Notes: generated by a model not told the origin, from the sequence alone. Counted from the stretch's first letter, positions 16,686-26,559 are shown. The stretch: DNA of 64,000 nucleotides from Litoribrevibacter euphylliae (GCF_042646085.1 NZ_JBHRSZ010000010.1:22525-86524); one strand, 5' to 3'. Numbers and translations are program-made.

Positions 16686-17669
16686 GTGTCGAGCCTTTCT
16701 CATCCCTATCAATCCTTAACTCAAGATCTCGTAATCGACCTAGTTGAATCCTTAGGTTTTTACTCAGACGGACGTGTTTTCCCTCTCAATAGCTTTGAAA
16801 ATCGCGTCTACCAAGTTGGGATTGAGGAAGAAACACCCATCATCATTAAGGTGTATCGTCCTAACCGTTGGAGTAGAGAACAAATTCAGGAAGAGCACGA
16901 TTTCATGCTGGAACTGCAGGCGGCCGACATCAACGTGGTGCCACCGATGATTATCAATGGTCAAACCCTGCATCAAGATAAAGGCTTCATGTTTTGCCTG
17001 TTTGAACGTCGCTCAGGTCGCCCGCTAGAGCTAGATCAGTTAGATCAACTTTATGAAGTAGGCACCCAACTCGGTCGAATTCATTCAACAGCGAAAGCCA
17101 AAGATTTCATTCATCGACCTGCTCTTAATCTTGAGACCTTTGGTCGTCAGAGCATTGAAACGGTACTGGAATCCAACTTACTGCCTGACTATTTGCTTGA
17201 ACCCTATAAAGTCCTAGCTGATCAACTGATGGGCATTATGGAGCAACGTTGGGGCGAATCAACTCATCAGCCGATTCGCCTGCAAGGGGACTTTCACCCA
17301 GGCAACATATTGATTCGTGACGAGCAATCAATCTTTGTCGACTTTGATGATTGTCGAAGTGGCCCAGCCATCCAGGATATCTGGATGTTACTCTCCGGTG
17401 ACAGACATCAGCAAGAAATGCAGCTGTGCGAAATTCGCGAAGGTTATGAAATGTTTTGTGAATTTCCCAAAGATCAAATCGGGCTCATTGAAACCATGAG
17501 AACACTGCGCCAACTTCACTACGCAGCGTGGTTGGCAAGGCGCTGGGACGACCCCGCTTTTCCACATAATTTCCCTTGGTTTGGGCAAGAGCGATATTGG
17601 TCCGAGCATTTGTTGTCACTGAAAGAACAATTAGCCTCTCTGCAAGAACCGCCGCTGCAGTTGCTTTAA
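16686..17669 (+). CDS. srkA: Stress response kinase A (YihE/RdoA)
   Basis: A 327-residue serine/threonine protein kinase of the choline-kinase-like fold, which in E. coli counters MazEF-linked stress death. GDFHPGN (201-207) is the catalytic loop, and FVDFDDC (217-223) carries the Mg-binding aspartate. The N-terminal PLNSFENRVYQVG is the P-loop-like hallmark of SrkA. The start GTG has AGGA seven bases upstream. It follows the comF-like gene by 35 bp, so both may share a transcript. In E. coli srkA is followed by dsbA; here it is not. Confidence 0.93.
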   Translation: MSSLSHPYQSLTQDLVIDLVESLGFYSDGRVFPLNSFENRVYQVGIEEETPIIIKVYRPNRWSREQIQEEHDFMLELQAADINVVPPMIINGQTLHQDKGFMFCLFERRSGRPLELDQLDQLYEVGTQLGRIHSTAKAKDFIHRPALNLETFGRQSIETVLESNLLPDYLLEPYKVLADQLMGIMEQRWGESTHQPIRLQGDFHPGNILIRDEQSIFVDFDDCRSGPAIQDIWMLLSGDRHQQEMQLCEIREGYEMFCEFPKDQIGLIETMRTLRQLHYAAWLARRWDDPAFPHNFPWFGQERYWSEHLLSLKEQLASLQEPPLQLL

Positions 17670-17719
17670 AGGCAACTAACCCCATTCCAACGGCGCTCCC
17701 CTGGTCAGGCAGGGATTAA

Positions 17720-19108
17720 TTAGGGTTGACTAACCGGCCTGACCACATCGCGCTTCATCCGAATAGGATTCTGCAAGCGATTCTTACGTGCCTGTTCCAT
17801 AACATCAAGGGTAAATTTGGCTTTACGTCGTTCCGGGCTCAGCATCTTGAAGCTCATTCCCAGTTGTTCGTGGCGTAACTTTCGCTCAGATAAAGGCATT
17901 AACAGCGCCTCTCGAACGGCCTGTGAAACACCCACAACATCCAACGGATGAACCACCAGCGCCCCCGGCAAGGTATTACCATCCAACGCCAAGGTTGAAA
18001 CAATTAAAACCGCAGGATCCTCCGGGTCTTGTGACCACCAATAATCACTGTGATTGCAACTGCTGTAACAGCCCAAACTCAGATCCACAAACACTTTTGC
18101 TGAACGATATAAACTCTCAATCTCACCTTCCATCTTTTGGCATTGCGCCATCCGAAACGGCTTTCGAGAGAAGGATCGCCAATGGTCATTCAGCTCTTCT
18201 AAATCCGTGCGCCAACGCCGGATCGTACTCCGCACCCGCTCTTCATTAATGGCAAACGGCGTCACCAAAGAACCAAAAACGATATTTTTAGCGACAGCAG
18301 GATTGTCCTTTAGGAACAGCTCATAGGCCTGGTTTCGATTGGTTCGGTTGGTGAACCATGCAGGCGTATCGACCGTGAGCACTAACTTATCCCCTGGCGA
18401 CATTCCAAAACAATCAATTTCAGGCAGGCGCCCTAAGACTTCGCTGTCGGTAAAAGAAGCCGGTGGGTATGCATCAACCTTCAAAATTTGATTGTCTTTC
18501 TTCAAGCGCTTATCAGCTAGGGTAATCGCGCCTTTGAGATCAATCATGGCTTCCGAAATGTTCTTAATATCCGCTTCTCTGGAGAAGGTGACCAGGTCAA
18601 AATAAAACAAATCGTCCAATAACTCCTCTGCAACCGGCAGAGTTTGCAACACTTCAGCCCCAGCAAAGGAAGAAGGAAAAGAAATACCGATAGGTAAGTT
18701 AGGTTGAAGCTCTTTTAAATAACGTGCCAGTGGAATCCAATGTGCATCATGCAGCCATAGCACATCGCCATCTCGGTACAAAGATGCCAGCCCTTCCGCC
18801 AAGCCTTTATTCCATTTCCGATAAGCGGAATAGTGATGATAATTGAAGCTGAATGCCTTCCTTAATTGATGGAATAACGGCAAAAGGCACTCTTCAAAGA
18901 ACAATAAGCTTAATTCCAGCTCTTCGCACTGATCCATATTTAACCCAACCAGCTGGGTTCTTGCGTTAGGCGAGCCACCCTCACGCTCGACACATAGCCA
19001 AAGACCATCATCCACCTGCGAATGGATACCTGCCACCTGCTTAGCAACGCCATCCTTGGTATCCACCCCGCCATACCAGCTAAGGCTTAACATTCGACCA
19101 ATCTTCAC
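17720..19108 (-). CDS. Divergent GT20 (trehalose-6-phosphate synthase-like) protein, catalytic motifs altered
   Basis: A 462-residue protein with the overall plan of GT20 glycosyltransferases (OtsA, glucosylglycerol-phosphate synthase). Kept elements are LLPLFHQ (~76-82), WLHDAHWIPLARYL (118-131), ISFPSSFAGAEVLQTLP (142-158) and a C-terminal VLIVSTLALDG/GALVVHPLD segment. The key motif VDRLDYSKG of OtsA, whose Arg and Lys bind substrate phosphate, is replaced at 246-256 by VDTPAWFTNRT. The nucleotide-sugar motif DGMNLVAKEY has no counterpart; VDLSLGCYSSCNHSDYWW (341-358) occupies its place. No trehalose phosphatase is nearby. It may use a different donor or be a non-catalytic protein. Confidence 0.75.
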   Translation of the reverse strand: MKIGRMLSLSWYGGVDTKDGVAKQVAGIHSQVDDGLWLCVEREGGSPNARTQLVGLNMDQCEELELSLLFFEECLLPLFHQLRKAFSFNYHHYSAYRKWNKGLAEGLASLYRDGDVLWLHDAHWIPLARYLKELQPNLPIGISFPSSFAGAEVLQTLPVAEELLDDLFYFDLVTFSREADIKNISEAMIDLKGAITLADKRLKKDNQILKVDAYPPASFTDSEVLGRLPEIDCFGMSPGDKLVLTVDTPAWFTNRTNRNQAYELFLKDNPAVAKNIVFGSLVTPFAINEERVRSTIRRWRTDLEELNDHWRSFSRKPFRMAQCQKMEGEIESLYRSAKVFVDLSLGCYSSCNHSDYWWSQDPEDPAVLIVSTLALDGNTLPGALVVHPLDVVGVSQAVREALLMPLSERKLRHEQLGMSFKMLSPERRKAKFTLDVMEQARKNRLQNPIRMKRDVVRPVSQP

Positions 19109-19305
19109 ATTAACTCCCTTTTCTTAGGTAACCCCTAAAGAAAAACGCTTAACTTCATGATTCAAATAACTTTGTAGTATAGTTTATTTTTTGAACAGTC
19201 AAACAAAATACCAAGAACATCCTAAAACAACCCAATTCAAACCTGACACTCAGTCTTTTATAATGCTTCTGTTTTAATTTTAGCGAGTTGTGAATAAGGA
19301 CGCGC

Positions 19306-19893
19306 ATGAAAATAATTGGCCTTACTGGCGGCATTGGCAGCGGAAAAAGCACCGTCGCGCAATTTTTTAAAGAACTAGGTATTAACGTGGTCGATGCCGA
19401 TCAGAAGTCTCGGGATGTCGTCGAACCTGGAATGCCGGCATTAGCGGCCATTGCAGAACACTTTGGCCATGAAGTGATACAAGAAGATGGCCGTTTGGAT
19501 CGTGCTTACTTAAGAGGTGTTGTTTTTAATTCAGAAGAAAAACGACGCTGGCTCGAAGCATTACTTCATCCCCTGATTAAAGAAGCCATCATTGCAGATC
19601 TCAACGCATCAACATCAGACTACGCAATTCTTGAAAGCCCCTTATTATTTGAAACCGATCAGCATCAAATGACGCAAAAAACCGTTCTTGTTGATGTTCC
19701 AGTGGAAGTTCAGATTGAGCGTACCTGTCAACGAGACAATAATGACCGATTACAAGTTGAGAAAATCATTGCCGCTCAAATGCCGCGTCAGGAAAAACAA
19801 GTCAAAGCAGATTACCTTCTGGACAATACGCAATCATTGAGCGCCGTCAAACAACAGGTAGAGCAACTCCATCAAGAGTTACTGGCCTTATAG
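19306..19893 (+). CDS. coaE: Dephospho-CoA kinase
   Basis: Last enzyme of coenzyme A synthesis, phosphorylating the 3'-OH of dephospho-CoA with ATP. Walker A is LTGGIGSGKST (5-15), VVDADQKSR (~32-40) is the CoA-binding domain hallmark, and ESPLLFET (~106-113) matches the lid region. Length 195 is normal. yacG follows by 55 bp, a conserved pair in gammaproteobacteria; the usual upstream pilD is absent here. Confidence 0.97.
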   Translation: MKIIGLTGGIGSGKSTVAQFFKELGINVVDADQKSRDVVEPGMPALAAIAEHFGHEVIQEDGRLDRAYLRGVVFNSEEKRRWLEALLHPLIKEAIIADLNASTSDYAILESPLLFETDQHQMTQKTVLVDVPVEVQIERTCQRDNNDRLQVEKIIAAQMPRQEKQVKADYLLDNTQSLSAVKQQVEQLHQELLAL

Positions 19894-19948
19894 ATGGCAA
19901 CGGTTATTTTACGACCTTCACCTTTTAACCAAGGAACCTAACAGATCC

Positions 19949-20149
19949 ATGTCGACCCCCATCAAGCTATTTAAATGCCCAACCTGCAGCGCCCCAATAC
20001 AATACGATACGAAAAAATATCCACATTTCCCGTTTTGCTGTGAACGCTGCAAAATGATCGACCTGGGTGCCTGGGCCAAAGAAGAGCATAAAATCGAAGG
20101 TGATCAAGAAGGCTTCGACGATATTTTTTCCGAAGAAGACACCCTATAA
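19949..20149 (+). CDS. yacG: DNA gyrase inhibitor YacG
   Basis: A 66-residue zinc protein that binds GyrB and inhibits DNA gyrase. The four cysteines occur as CPTC (9-12 region) and CCERC (~30-34), spaced as in the YacG family, followed by the conserved RCKMIDLGAWAKEEHKI. The acidic tail is typical. It is coupled with coaE on the same strand. Confidence 0.95.
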   Translation: MSTPIKLFKCPTCSAPIQYDTKKYPHFPFCCERCKMIDLGAWAKEEHKIEGDQEGFDDIFSEEDTL

Positions 20150-20176
20150 ATTACGAGCGCTAACAAAACAACAAAG

Positions 20177-21061
20177 CTACTCCGCTTTGAAGGCTCTGAT
20201 CCCGGCAATGCCTTGAGCACCTAATGCCAAGGCGTGTTCCATATCTTGCATATCGACACCACCCAACGCATACGCAGGCATGTGTGCCAATTCGGCAAGC
20301 TCTTGAAATTTATCCCACCCTAAAACATCACCACCAGGATGCGATGGCGTTACTTGCACCGGAGAGATAAAGATAAAATCGACCTCCAACGCATTCGCCT
20401 TTTCGATCTCAGCCTCATTATGACAAGACGCAGACAACCAAATCACATCAGGACGGTCTTCCAAAGAATTCAACTGTGCAGAAGTCAGATGTGCCATCAA
20501 AGGGTCATTCTTTTGAAGAACCGGATAACCTTTGTCTTTCAAGTCACTGAGCTGGGTTAAGAACTCGCTCTTATTCTCGTCTCGAACATAGATGACAAGC
20601 TCATCAGGGGCATAAGACTGAGTCAGATATTCAACCTGCTCATTTGATATAGGATCCAGGATCGCCACCTGCTTGGGTAAAATGAGCGCATTCAGAATAC
20701 CCTTGTTGGCTGCCGGAAACTCATAATTCTTTAACTGAGATTTAGGACACCAAACGACCGGTTGACCTTCCTTACCATGAGGCTCGCCTTCAAACTGATG
20801 TATCCGATGGACATCTAACAGCACATGTTTATCAGTATAACGATATCTGACGGAAATCAGAGGTGAGTGCGCCAAAACATCAATGCCTAACTCTTCATGG
20901 ATTTCCCGTTGAAGTGCTTGGGTGATGGTTTCCCCCGCTTCAACTTTGCCCCCGGGAAACTCCCATAACCCACCTTGATGTTGATGATCGGCTCGCTTAG
21001 CGATACAGATATCACCGTTTTCCCGTTCAATCACAGCAACGGCTACGTGCACTACTTTCAT
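20177..21061 (-). CDS. mutT: Nudix hydrolase (MutT-like) fused to a thiamine-phosphate-synthase-like domain
   Basis: A 294-residue two-domain protein. Residues 1-130 form a MutT-type Nudix domain expected to hydrolyse 8-oxo-dGTP; the Nudix box spans 38-60 with GGKVEAGETITQAL and REIHEELG. Residues ~165-294 resemble ThiE (TIM barrel: ISPVQVTPSHPGGDVLGWD, ALGGVDMQDMEHALALGAQG), though the pyrimidine and phosphate sites look partial. This fused form is widespread near secA and argJ in gammaproteobacteria. The activity of the second domain is not established. It may be cotranscribed downstream of argJ and secA, but a terminator at 21151-21179 lies between. Confidence 0.9.
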   Translation of the reverse strand: MKVVHVAVAVIERENGDICIAKRADHQHQGGLWEFPGGKVEAGETITQALQREIHEELGIDVLAHSPLISVRYRYTDKHVLLDVHRIHQFEGEPHGKEGQPVVWCPKSQLKNYEFPAANKGILNALILPKQVAILDPISNEQVEYLTQSYAPDELVIYVRDENKSEFLTQLSDLKDKGYPVLQKNDPLMAHLTSAQLNSLEDRPDVIWLSASCHNEAEIEKANALEVDFIFISPVQVTPSHPGGDVLGWDKFQELAELAHMPAYALGGVDMQDMEHALALGAQGIAGIRAFKAE

Positions 21062-21150
21062 TCAAACCTCAAAAACAATTCAAATCAGAATATTTAATTA
21101 ACCCTGCACCTTATAATAGGCAGCGATTACTCAAAAAGGCAGTTACTAAT

Positions 21151-21179
21151 AAAAAAGACAGCGTTTCAGCTGCCTTTTT
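21151..21179 (-). terminator. Intrinsic terminator of argJ
   Basis: On the minus strand AAAGGCAGC, a short loop, GCTGTCTTTT and a T run form a hairpin 29 bp past the argJ stop. Confidence 0.8.
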
Positions 21180-21207
21180 GATGGTAAATGCTCTACAGGT
21201 TCATCGA

Positions 21208-22428
21208 TCAGGTACGGTATTCGGCATTAATCGTCACATAGTCATGCGACAAATCACTGGTCCATACCGTTTCAGATGCGTCTCCAGATGCCATATTAAT
21301 TCGAATCAGAATATCTTCTTGATTCATAACCGCTTGGCCGGCCTCTTCGGTATACTCCGCAGCACGCCCGCCATTTCGAACAATGCAAACATCATCCAAG
21401 TATATTTCCAGCTTATTCAAGTCGAAAGGCTCGATCTTTGCGCGTCCTACCGCTGCCAAAATTCGTCCCCAGTTAGGATCACTGGCAAACAAGGCTGTTT
21501 TCACTAACGGAGAGTGAGCAACAGTAAAAGCCACTTCCAAAGCCTCTTCGCTGCTCAATGCGCTATCCACCTGAATCGTCACAAACTTAGTCGCACCTTC
21601 ACCATCACGAATAATGGCGTGAGCCAGAGCTCGCATCACATCCTGCAACTTCTCTTTGAAGATCTGGTACAGCTTATCCTGGCTAGATTCAATTTTAGGG
21701 GCAGAAGAACGCCCGGTGGCTACTAAAACGCACGAATCATTGGTCGAAGTATCACTATCAACGGTGATTCGATTGAATGACTTAGTCGTCGTATCCGATA
21801 ACAAGGTCTGCAACACAGAGGCATCAATATTGGCATCCGTTGCGACATAACCCAGCATGGTTGCCATGTTTGGCTGAATCATACCAGAGCCCTTAGAAAT
21901 ACCCGTTAATTTAATGGTATGCCCCTGATACTCAAAGCTGACAGAAGCCCCTTTAGGGCGCGTATCAGTAGTCATAATGCCGGAAGCCGCCGCTACCCAG
22001 CCATCATCAGACAACGCTTCTTTTGTTGCAGGAATCGCAGATAACAGACGATCCATGGGGAGATTTTCACCAATCACTCCGGTAGAAAACGGCAGCACCG
22101 CTTCCGGTGTCACACCATAGCATTCAGCCACTGCTGAACAGGTTGCACGGGCATCTTTCATGCCTTGTTCGCCAGTCCCTGCATTCGCATTACCGGTATT
22201 GACCACTAAGTATTTCGTTTGTTCTTTAGATAAATGCTCTTTGGATACAAGCACTGGCGCAGCACAAAAACGGTTCTTGGTGAATACACCTGCAACACTA
22301 CAACCATCCGCTAACTCGAACACTACCAAATCTCGTCGTCCAGGAGTCTTAATACCAGCCGAGACGGTCGCAATCTTAACGCCATCAATTGGAAGTAGAG
22401 TCGGAAGGTTTGGATTTCCTGTTGCCAT
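21208..22428 (-). CDS. argJ: Bifunctional ornithine acetyltransferase / N-acetylglutamate synthase
   Basis: Transfers the acetyl group of N-acetylornithine to glutamate, recycling it in the cyclic arginine pathway. The ATG at 22428 has AGAG six bases before it and gives MATGNPN; the ATG at 22446 lacks a ribosome site, so the protein has about 406 residues. It is an Ntn-like protein that self-cleaves before a threonine; MIQPNMATMLGYVATDA (~185-200) carries that Ala-Thr site. The neighbours secA and mutT are on the same strand, but terminators separate it from both sides. Confidence 0.97.
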   Translation of the reverse strand: MATGNPNLPTLLPIDGVKIATVSAGIKTPGRRDLVVFELADGCSVAGVFTKNRFCAAPVLVSKEHLSKEQTKYLVVNTGNANAGTGEQGMKDARATCSAVAECYGVTPEAVLPFSTGVIGENLPMDRLLSAIPATKEALSDDGWVAAASGIMTTDTRPKGASVSFEYQGHTIKLTGISKGSGMIQPNMATMLGYVATDANIDASVLQTLLSDTTTKSFNRITVDSDTSTNDSCVLVATGRSSAPKIESSQDKLYQIFKEKLQDVMRALAHAIIRDGEGATKFVTIQVDSALSSEEALEVAFTVAHSPLVKTALFASDPNWGRILAAVGRAKIEPFDLNKLEIYLDDVCIVRNGGRAAEYTEEAGQAVMNQEDILIRINMASGDASETVWTSDLSHDYVTINAEYRT

Positions 22429-22465
22429 AATGATCTCTTTATACATAACGTTTTTTAGATAAACA

Positions 22466-22489
22466 CAAAAAAAGCCCTTCCAGGCTTTT
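22466..22489 (-). terminator. Intrinsic terminator of secA
   Basis: On the minus strand AAAGCC, loop, GGGCTTT and seven T lie 40-60 bp after the secA stop and before argJ. Confidence 0.85.
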
Positions 22490-22528
22490 CTTGTATGGGT
22501 GCAAAACTAAGAAACTTGCTTCTTTAGT

Positions 22529-25240
22529 TTACAGCTTGCCATGACATTGCTTGAACTTTTTGCCTGAACCACATGGACAAGGGTCGTTTCGACCAACCTT
22601 AGCGCCTTCTCGGACAAAAGGCTGTTCATGTGCTTCTTCGGGCTGCTCTTCAGCAGTATTCTCATTACCCAATGCAGACGCATCGTCATGACGATATTGA
22701 ACCTGCTCTTGCTCTGCTTGAGCCTGGCGCTGACGCTCCATTTCTTCAACTTCTTCCGGACGCTGAACCTGAACATGACTGATGATACGAATCACATCTT
22801 GTTTAATATTGGTTAACAGCTGCTGGAATAACTCGAAAGCTTCACGCTTATATTCTTGTTTAGGATTCTTCTGAGCATAACCTCTCAAATGAATACCTTG
22901 GCGCAGATGATCCATCGTTGCCAAGTGCTCTTTCCATAAAGTATCAAGCACCTGAAGCATTACTTGCTTCTCGAAACCACGTAAAGTCTCAGCACCGGCC
23001 GCCTCTTCTTTCGCTTGATACACAGAGATAATTTCATCTGAGATTTTCTGACGAAGTGTTTCTTCGTACAGCTTCTGATCTTCATCTAACCACTGTTGAA
23101 CAGGTAACTCGATACCAAACTCGGACTTCAAATGCTCTTCCAGACCAGGAACATCCCACTGCTCAGGTAAGCTCTGTGGCGGAATAAACATGCTGATTGC
23201 ATCAGACAGCACATCGTCGCGAATTGCCTGAATAGTTTCAGCAATATCTTCACCCGCCATCAACTCCTGACGCTGCTGATAAATCACAGTACGTTGATCG
23301 TTTGCCACATCATCGTATTCAAGCAACTGCTTACGAATATCGAAGTTACGACCTTCCACTTTACGCTGTGCTTTCTCAATCGCATTCGTCACCATGCGGT
23401 GCTCAATCGCTTCACCGTTCTGCATGCCTAACGCTTGCATAAAGTTTTTAACACGATCCGACGCGAAGATACGCATTAAGTCATCTTCAAGAGACAAATA
23501 GAAACGGGTAGAACCGGCATCCCCTTGACGACCAGAACGACCACGTAGCTGGTTATCAATACGACGAGATTCGTGACGTTCAGAGCCAATTACATGAAGA
23601 CCGCCAGCATTTAGTACGGCTTCGTGACGTGTTTGCCACTCAGTTCGAATTTTATTGATCTGCTCTTCTGTCGGCTCTTTCAACTTAGCAACTTCTGCTT
23701 CCCAGTTACCACCCAACACAATATCGGTACCACGACCGGCCATGTTGGTTGCAATAGTAACGGCACCAGGAATACCGGCTTGTGCAATAATTTCAGCTTC
23801 TTGAGCGTGATGTTTCGCATTCAAAACACTGTGCGGAATCTTATCTTTCTTCAAGACATTGGAAAGATACTCTGATGTTTCAATCGAGGCAGTACCCACC
23901 AACACAGGACGGCCTGCGGCAATACAATCACGAACATCATCAATAATGGCTGCGTATTTTTCTTCACGCGTCAGATAAACTAAGTCATTGAAGTCTTTAC
24001 GTTCTGGGGTCTTGTTTGCAGGAATAACCACCACGTCCAAGGCATAGATCTGACGAAACTCAAAGGCTTCGGTGTCGGCAGTCCCAGTCATACCGGAAAG
24101 CTTGTCATACAAACGGAAGAAGTTCTGGAAGGTAGTCGATGCCAGAGTCTGACTTTCCGCCTGAATAGAAACGCCTTCTTTCGCTTCAATCGCTTGGTGA
24201 ATGCCTTCACCCCAACGACGACCAGGCATAGTACGGCCAGTGTGTTCATCAATAATGACGATCTGCTTATTCTGTACGATGTATTCGACGTTTTTATGGA
24301 ACATCACATGGGCTTTTAAGCCAGCATACACATGATGCAGCAAATTCAGGTTTTGAGGCGAATAAAGGCTGTCACCTTCGTTCAGCAAGCCAATCTCAAC
24401 TAACAGCTCTTCAACATAGGTATGACCGTCTTCAGTCAGTTCAAGATTACGCTGTTTCTCGTCATAGGTATAATGACCTTCCATCGCTTCTTCATGAAGT
24501 TTCAGCTTTGGAATCAAGGTATTGATTTTCTTATAGAGTTCTGAGCTATCAGCCACAGGACCTGAGATCACAAGAGGTGTTCGAGCTTCATCAATAAGAA
24601 TCGAGTCAACTTCATCGACTACAGCAAAGTTCAGACCACGTAACACCTGTTCTTCCTTGCGGAATGCCATGTTGTCACGCAAGTAGTCGAAACCAAACTC
24701 GTTATTGGTTCCGTACGTAATATCGGCTTGGTAAGCTGCGGCTTTTTCTTCAGGGCTTTGACCTGAATATACAACGCCAACCGTTAAACCAAGGAAACGA
24801 TAAAGGCGTCCCATCCACTCGGAGTCACGCTTAGCAAGATAGTCGTTGACGGTTACAACATGCACACCCTTGCCCGATAGAGCATTCAGATAAACAGGTA
24901 AGGTTGCAACCAGGGTTTTACCTTCACCTGTACGCATCTCAGCAATTTTACCGTTATGCAATGTCATACCACCGATTAACTGAACATCAAAGTGGCGCAT
25001 TCCCATAACGCGTTTACCAGCTTCACGAACCACTGCAAAGGCTTCAGGTAAAATAGCATCCAGCGACTCGCCATCAGCTATACGCTTTTTAAATTCGTCT
25101 GTTTTAGCTACTAATTGCTCATCTGATAATGCAACCAGATCGGCTTCCATCTCATTGATATGATTGACAACCTTCTTGAGGTTTTTTATTTCTCGATCAT
25201 TTTTGCTGCCGAACAGTTTTCTTACCAGGGGTGCAAACAT
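22529..25240 (-). CDS. secA: Preprotein translocase ATPase SecA
   Basis: The 903-residue motor of the Sec translocon. Walker A TGEGKT at 104-109 is in nucleotide-binding domain 1; VDEVDSILIDEARTPL is the DEAD region; the second ATPase domain has GRGTDIVLGG. The C-terminal zinc motif CPCGSGKKFKQCHG binds SecB and phospholipid. The linker before it is Glu/Gln-rich. In the E. coli order secA lies just after the dcw cluster; here a LytM-type gene and lpxC separate it from ftsZ. No secM-like gene is seen upstream; the 207-bp gap to the M23 gene is AT-rich. Confidence 0.99.
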   Translation of the reverse strand: MFAPLVRKLFGSKNDREIKNLKKVVNHINEMEADLVALSDEQLVAKTDEFKKRIADGESLDAILPEAFAVVREAGKRVMGMRHFDVQLIGGMTLHNGKIAEMRTGEGKTLVATLPVYLNALSGKGVHVVTVNDYLAKRDSEWMGRLYRFLGLTVGVVYSGQSPEEKAAAYQADITYGTNNEFGFDYLRDNMAFRKEEQVLRGLNFAVVDEVDSILIDEARTPLVISGPVADSSELYKKINTLIPKLKLHEEAMEGHYTYDEKQRNLELTEDGHTYVEELLVEIGLLNEGDSLYSPQNLNLLHHVYAGLKAHVMFHKNVEYIVQNKQIVIIDEHTGRTMPGRRWGEGIHQAIEAKEGVSIQAESQTLASTTFQNFFRLYDKLSGMTGTADTEAFEFRQIYALDVVVIPANKTPERKDFNDLVYLTREEKYAAIIDDVRDCIAAGRPVLVGTASIETSEYLSNVLKKDKIPHSVLNAKHHAQEAEIIAQAGIPGAVTIATNMAGRGTDIVLGGNWEAEVAKLKEPTEEQINKIRTEWQTRHEAVLNAGGLHVIGSERHESRRIDNQLRGRSGRQGDAGSTRFYLSLEDDLMRIFASDRVKNFMQALGMQNGEAIEHRMVTNAIEKAQRKVEGRNFDIRKQLLEYDDVANDQRTVIYQQRQELMAGEDIAETIQAIRDDVLSDAISMFIPPQSLPEQWDVPGLEEHLKSEFGIELPVQQWLDEDQKLYEETLRQKISDEIISVYQAKEEAAGAETLRGFEKQVMLQVLDTLWKEHLATMDHLRQGIHLRGYAQKNPKQEYKREAFELFQQLLTNIKQDVIRIISHVQVQRPEEVEEMERQRQAQAEQEQVQYRHDDASALGNENTAEEQPEEAHEQPFVREGAKVGRNDPCPCGSGKKFKQCHGKL

Positions 25241-25447
25241 AGAAGCCTTCTGTGTATTTCCATTAAGTGCTTAAACACTTTTTGTTATATATCTATCAAG
25301 TGCTGTGGTGATTCAGACATCCGTCAAACGTTTCTTTGACCCGACGTCAGACAACCAGTAACTATAAGCGCTTTATACGTGAATCTTGTTACAATAGGGA
25401 ACAGATAATAAAAGGATTTTGAAGAGAATACCAATAGCTGATGTGCA

Positions 25448-26374
25448 CTATCGGCTAGCACGATGAATAAATCTAGCGGGATCAACCTGTCGGTTGTTTT
25501 TAAGCACTTCAAAATGAACGTGTGGCCCAGTTGATCGGCCTGTACTTCCCATCAACGCAACCACTTGATTTTTATCCACAACATCACCAACCTTCACGCT
25601 AATTTCTTTACAATGAGCATAACGAGTGGAATAGCCATTCCCATGATTAATTTCAACCAGTAACCCATAGCCATAACGCTTAGCCGCCCAAGTTACGACA
25701 CCTGCGGCTACAGAAATAATTTCACTGCCATCTTTTCCCGCAAAATCAACGCCGGCATGCCAAGCAATACGGCCATGAAAAGGATCTCTACGCTTACCAT
25801 AACGAGAAGACATCCACCCCTTTTTAATAGGACGACCAGCGAGGAAAATATCTTTCTTGAATTCACGGTTACTCAACAACGAATGAAGCACTTCAATTTG
25901 TTGCTGTCGATCAGTGATTCGAGCGGTCAATTGATCCAGGGCATCACTTAAGGTAGGAGCTTGATAATTCTCATCAAGCATATCAGAAGGCCCACCCATA
26001 CCAGGGCCGGTAGCAAAATCAAATTCACTTTGATCAATTTCTGCCATTTGAGTAAGACGTTCACCGAGACCTTCAATTCTCAGTAGTCGAGCCTGCAATT
26101 CACCCATCTTTACAGACAGAGCATCAATCTTACGGGTAGATAGCTCTTTTTGAGCTTCGACTAACTCTTTTTGCTCGCTTAAGTCATCCGACCAGCGGGA
26201 AATCATTTCCGGAGTTAAAACGTTGGACTGGCGACTCTGCGCGTATTGATATCCACCATACGAAGTTGCAACAAGCAACAAAATGCATACGACAAGCGCC
26301 ATCAACAAACGTTTCCCGTTCATTGAATAGGTAGAGGACTGACCATGCGATTTACTAATAAAAACGATATTCAT
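25448..26374 (-). CDS. M23 (LytM) peptidase-domain membrane protein
   Basis: A 308-residue inner-membrane-anchored protein with a cytoplasmic tail of ~20 residues, one transmembrane segment (~23-42) and a periplasmic coiled-coil (~60-115, Leu-rich heptads). The LytM domain lies at ~195-300. The zinc residues are kept: WHAGVD (H206, D210) and HVHFE (H285, H287), so it may be an active endopeptidase and not an EnvC-type activator. Such LytM proteins act in peptidoglycan turnover and cell separation, fitting its position between secA and lpxC/ftsZ. It resembles the M23 gene next to secA in Pseudomonas. Confidence 0.93.
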   Translation of the reverse strand: MNIVFISKSHGQSSTYSMNGKRLLMALVVCILLLVATSYGGYQYAQSRQSNVLTPEMISRWSDDLSEQKELVEAQKELSTRKIDALSVKMGELQARLLRIEGLGERLTQMAEIDQSEFDFATGPGMGGPSDMLDENYQAPTLSDALDQLTARITDRQQQIEVLHSLLSNREFKKDIFLAGRPIKKGWMSSRYGKRRDPFHGRIAWHAGVDFAGKDGSEIISVAAGVVTWAAKRYGYGLLVEINHGNGYSTRYAHCKEISVKVGDVVDKNQVVALMGSTGRSTGPHVHFEVLKNNRQVDPARFIHRASR

Positions 26375-26464
26375 TAGGCGCTTATATAAAAAACTTCGAC
26401 TACTACAGTATATATTAAGAAAAAAATATAACCTAAATAAGCATGAAATGTAACGTACTAAAAT

Positions 26465-26491
26465 AAAAAAACTGCCAGCAAAGCTGGCAGT
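26465..26491 (-). terminator. Intrinsic terminator of lpxC
   Basis: Perfect stem CTGCCAGC/GCTGGCAG with a three-base loop, followed on the minus strand by seven T. It ends the dcw-lpxC transcription before the M23 gene. Confidence 0.9.
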
Positions 26492-26559
26492 AAATTTACG
26501 TTCGTTAACTTGGCACCCAGATTAAGGATTGGAAATCTCAAAGCACCAACTTCTCACAA

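Noticed and set aside
19155..19352. Minus-strand 65-residue frame at the coaE start
   Set aside because: Overlaps the coaE P-loop on the other strand; no ribosome site and no recognisable sequence.
25241..25447. Possible secM-like leader upstream of secA
   Set aside because: No frame with an arrest-type C-terminus could be supported; the gap is AT-rich without a credible start.
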